A stretch of 64,000 nt of DNA, from positions 248,001 to 312,000 of the forward strand of contig NZ_FOQM01000003.1 of assembly GCF_900113735.1 (NCBI RefSeq), read 5' to 3'. The first letter of the stretch is position 1. Each line of letters opens with the position of its first letter. Shown one piece after another: positions 59,780 to 64,000 of this stretch. This DNA is from Bradyrhizobium sp. Gha. GTDB lineage: Bacteria > Pseudomonadota > Alphaproteobacteria > Rhizobiales > Xanthobacteraceae. The position numbers and the translations under genes are program-made. Below the pieces are notes generated by a model that was not told the DNA's origin, ran no database searches, and was given only the letters and a program-made list of their open reading frames with translations.

Positions 59780-60904
59780 ATGATTGTCGCAACGGAGGCC
59801 GACGAATCCTCGCTGCATTATCGCGGCTGGCGCGTCGTGCTGGCCTGTTTCCTGATGGCCTTCTTCATGTTCGGCTTCGGCCTCTACGGCCAGGGCGTCT
59901 ATCTCGCCGAGCTGCAGCGCGCTCATGGCTGGCCCGGCACGCTGGTGTCGGCGGCGAGCACATTCTCCTTCCTGTTGACCTCCGTGCTCGTCATCTTCAC
60001 CGACGATCTGCTCGCCCGCCTCGGGCTGCGGGCGCTGATCCTGTTCGGGCTGGCGGCGCTCGGTGCATCGACTGCGCTGCTGGGGCTGATGCACTCGCCC
60101 TGGCAGCTTTATCTCGCCTATGCGCTGATGTCGGTCGGCTGGACCGGAATGGGCTCGGTGGTGATCGCGACCGTGCTGAATTCCTGGTTCGAGCGGCGCC
60201 GCGGGCTCGCGCTGAGCCTTGCCTTCAATGGCGCCACCTGCGGCGGCATCATCCTGGTTCCGGCGCTGCTGGCGTTGAGCGCCAGTATCGGCTTCCGCTC
60301 CGCCATGCTGGGAGCCACCGTCGTGATGGTGGTGCTGGTCTTGCCCGTGATCGTGGTCTTCACCAGCTGGCCGGTCGAGGCGCCCCGGCATGCGGCGGCA
60401 ACTGTCCCCGGGGACCAAGCAGCGCGACATTCGCGCAAGGCGTTGCTCGCCAGCGCGCCTTTCTGGACCATGGTGCTGCCGATCGCGATCGCGCTGCTGG
60501 CGCAGATGGGCTTCATCATCCATCAGGTGTCGTTCCTCGAGCCGCTGATCGGCCGCGCCAGTGCAGGTCTCGCGGTCACCGTCATGGCGACGATGGCCGT
60601 GGTCGGCCGGCTGACGCTCGGCTTGTTCGTGGACCGGCTCGATCCGCGGCTCGCTTGTGCCGCCTCGATGACGAGCCAGGCGGCCGCGTTGTTCGTTCTC
60701 CTGCAAAGTGAGAGCCCGATCGTGCTGCTCGCCTGCTGCGCCGCTTATGGCTTCTCGATCGGCAACATGATCACGTTTCCACCCTTGATCATCCAGCGCG
60801 AGATCGGCAGCGCGACCTTCGCGGCCGCGATGGGGTTGGGGACGTCGATCAGCGGCAGGTCAGCGCATTCGGCCCGGGCATCGTCGGCCTCGTGCACAGC
60901 ATGA
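59780..60904 (+). CDS. MFS transporter, C-terminus disrupted by frame shift
   Basis: 374 residues are read from ATG 59780 (WRVVLACFLMAFFMFGFGLY and about 10 further hydrophobic segments), ending in a non-membrane tail (SARASSASCTA). In another frame the sequence continues as SAFGPGIVGLVHSMTGSYRT, AFAMCVVLDVIAAGIVLW and stops at 61033-61035, clearly the missing last helix pair. So one or two bases were lost or gained near 60845-60858. Either the gene is a recent pseudogene or the sequence has an error there. Substrate unknown. Confidence 0.82.
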   Translation: MIVATEADESSLHYRGWRVVLACFLMAFFMFGFGLYGQGVYLAELQRAHGWPGTLVSAASTFSFLLTSVLVIFTDDLLARLGLRALILFGLAALGASTALLGLMHSPWQLYLAYALMSVGWTGMGSVVIATVLNSWFERRRGLALSLAFNGATCGGIILVPALLALSASIGFRSAMLGATVVMVVLVLPVIVVFTSWPVEAPRHAAATVPGDQAARHSRKALLASAPFWTMVLPIAIALLAQMGFIIHQVSFLEPLIGRASAGLAVTVMATMAVVGRLTLGLFVDRLDPRLACAASMTSQAAALFVLLQSESPIVLLACCAAYGFSIGNMITFPPLIIQREIGSATFAAAMGLGTSISGRSAHSARASSASCTA

Positions 60905-61037
60905 CCGGCAGTTACAGGACGGCGTTTGCGATGTGCGTGGTGCTGGATGTGATCGCGGCCGGCATAGTGCTGTGGCGGCCGGGGAGAGCAGGCTCGCGGG
61001 GTCTAGCGCCTGAGCAGGATCGTAGGGCGGGTTAGAC

Positions 61038-61065
61038 GAGCAGATGCGCCCGCGCGCATCTGCTC
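61038..61065. terminator. Perfect hairpin, possible terminator
   Basis: gagcagatgcgc / gcgcatctgctc with a 4-base loop, starting just after the stop that would close the unshifted MFS reading frame. A second inverted repeat, gcgtaacccac (61067-61077) / gtgggttacgc (61105-61115), follows directly. Confidence 0.6.
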
Positions 61066-61151
61066 GGCGTAACCCACCACTTCTGTTTCCGTGGATATCA
61101 GGCGGTGGGTTACGCTGCGCTGACCCACCCGACGCTCGCTACCAATTCCTC

Positions 61152-62930
61152 TTACCCCAGCAGCACCGCATCCGCCGCCGCGACCGACTCCGCGCTCTCA
61201 GTCACGGTGCGCTCGAGGCTGCCAGCCTGTACGGTGATGTTCTCGGCGAAGAAGCGCGCCAGCGCGACGTAGCGTGCGGCATGGGTGTTGCCGTCGGACT
61301 TCGCGGCGAGTGCCTCGGAGGCCAGCATGCAGCCGCCGAGCGTCGCGCCGAACTGTTGCAGATAAGGCGTCGCGCCGGCGAGCGCCTCGTTCGGTGCGGT
61401 CGTCACGCGTTCGAGCAGCCATTTGCTGGTGCGCGTCAGCGCCTCCAGCGCCTCGCGCAACTTCACGCCCGTGGTGCCGAAGGCGGGATCGTTTGAGGCT
61501 TCGACCTGCTTCACGGTTGCCGACAATTCCTCGATCAGCGTCCACACCGATGCGCCGCCATTGGCTGCGAGCTTGCGCGTGACGAGGTCGATGGCCTGGA
61601 TGCCGTTGGTGCCCTCGTAGATCGTCGTGATGCGGGCATCACGATAATGCTGCGCGGCGCCGGTCTCCTCGATGAAGCCCATGCCGCCATGGATCTGCAC
61701 GCCGAGATAGGCGACCTCGTTGCCGATATCGGTGGAATAGCCCTTGGCCATCGGGGTCAGCAGCGCCGCGCGCGCGGCGGCGTCAGCCCGCACCTTGGGG
61801 TCCTTCGCGCGCAGCGAGACGTCGAGCGCGACGGCGGTGGCGTAACAGATGGTGCGGGCGGCGGCGGTCTGCGCCCGCATCCGCATCAGCATGCGCTTGA
61901 CATCGGGGTGCACGAAGATCGCGTCCGAGCCGTTGCCCTTCTTGTCGATGGCGCGGCCCTGCTTGCGCTCCTGCGCATAGGCCAGCGCCTGCTGGAAGGC
62001 GCGATCGGCGATGCCAACGCCCTCCAGCCCGACGCCGAGGCGGGCCTGGTTCATCATCGTGAACATGCAGCGCATGCCCTGGTTCTCTTCGCCGATCAAA
62101 AAGCCGATCGCGCCGCCATGATCGCCCATGGTCATGGTGCAGGTGGGGGACGCGTGCATGCCGAGCTTGTGCTCGACGCCGCTCGCAAAGATATCGTTGC
62201 GCGCACCGAGCGAGCCGTCTCCATTGACCATGAATTTCGGCACGAGGAAGAGCGAGATCCCCTTGGTGCCGGCGGGTGCGTCCGGCAGGCGCGCCAGCAC
62301 GAAATGCACGATGTTGTCGGTCATGTCGTGCTCGCCATAGGTGATGAAGATCTTCGTCCCCTTGATGCGATAGCTGCCGTCGGCCTGCTTTTCCGCACGG
62401 GTGCGCAGCGCGCCGACGTCGGAGCCGGCCTGCGCCTCGGTGAGCTGCATCGTGCCGGTCCATTCGCCGGAGACGAGCTTCTCGAGATAGATCGACTTGA
62501 GCTCGTCGCTGCCATGCGCCTCGAGCGCTTCGATCGCCGAGGCCGTCAGCAGCGGGCAGAGGCCGAAGGCGAGGTTGGAGGCGCTCCAGATTTCGGTGCA
62601 GGCGGCGTTGATCGCCAGCGGCAGGCCCTGGCCGCCGAAATCCTCAGGCCCGGAGACTGCGTTCCAGCCACCCTCGGTCCAGCGCCTGTAGGCATCGGGC
62701 CAGCCCGGCGCGGTCGTGACCTTGCCGTCATCGAGCTTGATGCCGTGCTCGTCGCCGATCTTGTTGAGCGGCGCCAGCACGTCGGTCGCGAATTTGCCGG
62801 CTTCCTCCAGCACGGCCGCGACGATATCGCCGTCGAAATCGCCGTAATGGCCCGCGTCCATCGCGGCCTTGAGGCCGGCGCCGTGGTTGAGCGACAGCAG
62901 CATGTCAGAAATCGGCGCGCGGTAGGTCAT
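61152..62930 (-). CDS. Acyl-CoA dehydrogenase, DmdC/FadE5-type with C-terminal extension
   Basis: 592 residues, longer than ordinary 380-residue acyl-CoA dehydrogenases because of a C-terminal helical domain of about 130 residues, as in the DmdC/AidB-like group. Core motifs: AGKFATDVLAPLNKIGDEHG, GTMQLTEAQAGSDVGALRTR, IKGTKIFITYGEHDM, GVQIHGGMGFIEETGAAQHY, and the catalytic glutamate in ARITTIYEGTNGIQAIDLVT. FAD flavoenzyme of fatty-acyl or methylmercaptopropionyl-CoA oxidation; substrate unknown. Single leftward gene. Confidence 0.93.
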   Translation of the reverse strand: MTYRAPISDMLLSLNHGAGLKAAMDAGHYGDFDGDIVAAVLEEAGKFATDVLAPLNKIGDEHGIKLDDGKVTTAPGWPDAYRRWTEGGWNAVSGPEDFGGQGLPLAINAACTEIWSASNLAFGLCPLLTASAIEALEAHGSDELKSIYLEKLVSGEWTGTMQLTEAQAGSDVGALRTRAEKQADGSYRIKGTKIFITYGEHDMTDNIVHFVLARLPDAPAGTKGISLFLVPKFMVNGDGSLGARNDIFASGVEHKLGMHASPTCTMTMGDHGGAIGFLIGEENQGMRCMFTMMNQARLGVGLEGVGIADRAFQQALAYAQERKQGRAIDKKGNGSDAIFVHPDVKRMLMRMRAQTAAARTICYATAVALDVSLRAKDPKVRADAAARAALLTPMAKGYSTDIGNEVAYLGVQIHGGMGFIEETGAAQHYRDARITTIYEGTNGIQAIDLVTRKLAANGGASVWTLIEELSATVKQVEASNDPAFGTTGVKLREALEALTRTSKWLLERVTTAPNEALAGATPYLQQFGATLGGCMLASEALAAKSDGNTHAARYVALARFFAENITVQAGSLERTVTESAESVAAADAVLLG

Positions 62931-63171
62931 GGCTCACTCCCGAGGACAGGTTTGGCGCCGTATTCCCATGAAATGGGGGATGTCTCAATGGCCGGGAAGG
63001 CAGGCGGGCGGCGCGGCATCGGGGCGATGATGAGTGTGGCTGGGCCGGTCTCGGCTCCCGTGGTATTTTGCCCCTCCTGGCGGTTGAAATGCCGCGTCGC
63101 ACCCTATAGACCGGCTGCGACCAGAGGGATTCTGCGGGTGTCAGTCCGTCCGCAGTGCCCTTCTGGCCCGA

Positions 63172-63246
63172 TGGGGCGTAGCCAAGCGGTAAGGCAGCGG
63201 ATTTTGATTCCGCCATTCGGAGGTTCGATCCCTCCCGCCCCAGCCA
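63172..63246 (+). tRNA. tRNA-Gln (anticodon TTG)
   Basis: 75 bases forming a full cloverleaf: acceptor tggggcg / cgcccca, D arm with gcc / ggc, anticodon stem gcgga / tccgc around loop TTTTGAT (anticodon TTG, reading CAA and CAG), T arm ggagg / cctcc with TTCGATC, discriminator G and an encoded CCA end. Confidence 0.95.
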
Positions 63247-63819
63247 GATTGCCCGCTCTGCCTGAATCACTCTCGTGCATTAATGGCGGCGTCGAGCGCC
63301 GCGCGCGCTTGCCAATGTTCTGGGATCCGCTGCGCCACGCTCGTGCTCGAAGGAGGGGCCGATGCGCTCGTCCCGTCGGGCGAGATTAGCGCGCGCGAAG
63401 CGCACACGATCGCACCCCCGGAGATGCTTTGCTGAATTGTCATCGCGATCACTGAGAGGGAGGGAACATCGAGGCTGCGAGCCGGTAGAATACTACCTGG
63501 CTCTCCGTTGACGGATCGACGAGGGCAGCCGTCAGATCGTAACGTCGCGATCCTGGTGGTCCGGTGCTGATCACGAAGCCGAAGGATTTTCCGCCTGAAC
63601 ATCGCTTGTCTCCGTCAGTTTAGCCCCGAAGTAGCGTGCACGTTTTGAGACGGGTCAATGTGGAGGAACGGCCGCCAAGCCTGGGCGCAACCGGCCACCA
63701 TACGCTTGAGGGCAATCACGCGTCGCCATAGCGAGCCCGATCACAACGGGCTCACGCTTTGAGCTGCATCAAGCTGGCTTTCAACGGCGGTGACATCGTG
63801 CGGGTAGGAGGCCGCTTCG
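63247..63819. other. Stretch without a confident gene
   Basis: 573 bases after tRNA-Gln. On the minus strand a frame from 63602 to 63267 is open but has no good start site. Phrases such as SGGAIVCASRALISPDG and HWQARAALDAAI make a gene or gene remnant possible, not proven. A hairpin gagcccg / cgggctc lies near 63730-63750. Confidence 0.4.
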
Positions 63820-63981
63820 ATGCGCCGATTTGCCATGAAGGCTCTGTTCTCGGCTCTGGCTTTCAGAAGAACCGAGAAGGAGCGAGTCGATTGGGATCGC
63901 AGCATCTTGATATTCTCGACGGCGGTGACCGTCGGGTTGGTTGTTCTCTATGTCTACGGCAAGGCAACCTCGCGCTGGTGA
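63820..63981 (+). CDS. Small membrane protein (53 aa)
   Basis: AGGAGG stands 9 bases before ATG 63820. The product starts MRRFAMKALFSALAFRRTEK, has one membrane helix at about 29-46 (SILIFSTAVTVGLVVLYV) and ends GKATSRW. A basic, positive-inside N-terminus predicts an N-in single-span protein. Function unknown; it is 19 bases from the window edge, so its downstream context is unseen. Confidence 0.55.
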   Translation: MRRFAMKALFSALAFRRTEKERVDWDRSILIFSTAVTVGLVVLYVYGKATSRW

Positions 63982-64000
63982 ACTGTTTCGCGGGAACGAC

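Noticed and set aside
63267-63602. A 111-codon minus-strand frame after tRNA-Gln as a firm gene
   Set aside because: Some parts look protein-like, but no start signal or family was seen, so it is only mentioned as a possibility.

Overview
The window looks like chromosomal DNA of a Bradyrhizobium-type alphaproteobacterium (Nitrobacteraceae). The evidence is high GC, GGAAC/CGTT promoters of the EcfG general-stress sigma factor, a RibBX-type riboflavin protein, a tandem-HAMP sensor kinase, short palindromic repeats between genes, and the order dxs / xseB / histone-deacetylase-like gene. No prophage, insertion sequence, CRISPR array or replication origin was seen. All identifications come from reading the sequence; no database search was run.

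Region by region. 1-3.7 kb: the N-terminal 1231 codons of a giant sensor kinase made of 92-residue HAMP-type repeats, running off the left edge. 3.9-10.6 kb: a cluster of small stress-type genes (two DUF4142 proteins, a ribbon-helix-helix protein, a PAP2/DUF3147 membrane operon, a PRC-barrel protein, several proteins under 80 residues), many behind exact or near-exact EcfG promoters. 10.7-13.5 kb: an EmrAB-type efflux pair. 13.6-14.3 kb: a decayed nitronate monooxygenase. 14.4-22 kb: an aldo/keto reductase, a cupin, an orphan binding protein, small secreted proteins and an aminotransferase. 22-30 kb: ribBX, glutaryl-CoA dehydrogenase, an MBL hydrolase, a branched-chain-type binding protein and an acyl-CoA ligase. 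30-36.6 kb: extensin-like and L,D-transpeptidase wall enzymes, corA, an SDR, pdxH, a lipoprotein and a DnaJ-type co-chaperone. 36.9-41 kb: an ECF sigma/anti-sigma pair, then fabI, a histidine phosphatase and aroC.

41.2-44.1 kb: an adenylate cyclase followed by the most interesting locus. A 92-residue peptide whose last 37 residues repeat aromatic-X-Arg/Lys motifs lies 32 bases upstream of a radical SAM/SPASM enzyme. This is the layout of a ribosomally made peptide natural product, probably carrying cyclophane crosslinks. 44.2-47.1 kb: clpS, then a fluoride-resistance operon (MFS transporter, two CrcB subunits, DUF190) read leftward behind a fluoride riboswitch with its own intrinsic terminator. 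47.4-64 kb: a DUF1194 protein, a methyltransferase, the leftward series histone-deacetylase-like gene / xseB / dxs / nucleoside deoxyribosyltransferase / tlyA / RlmD-like methyltransferase, a 5'-nucleotidase, an enoyl-CoA hydratase, an MFS gene with a C-terminal frame break, an acyl-CoA dehydrogenase, tRNA-Gln(UUG) and a small membrane protein.

Main themes: general stress response (3.9-10.6 kb and 19.2 kb), acyl-CoA metabolism (gcdH, ligase, hydratase, acyl-CoA dehydrogenase), envelope maintenance, fluoride defence, and a candidate new peptide-modification system.
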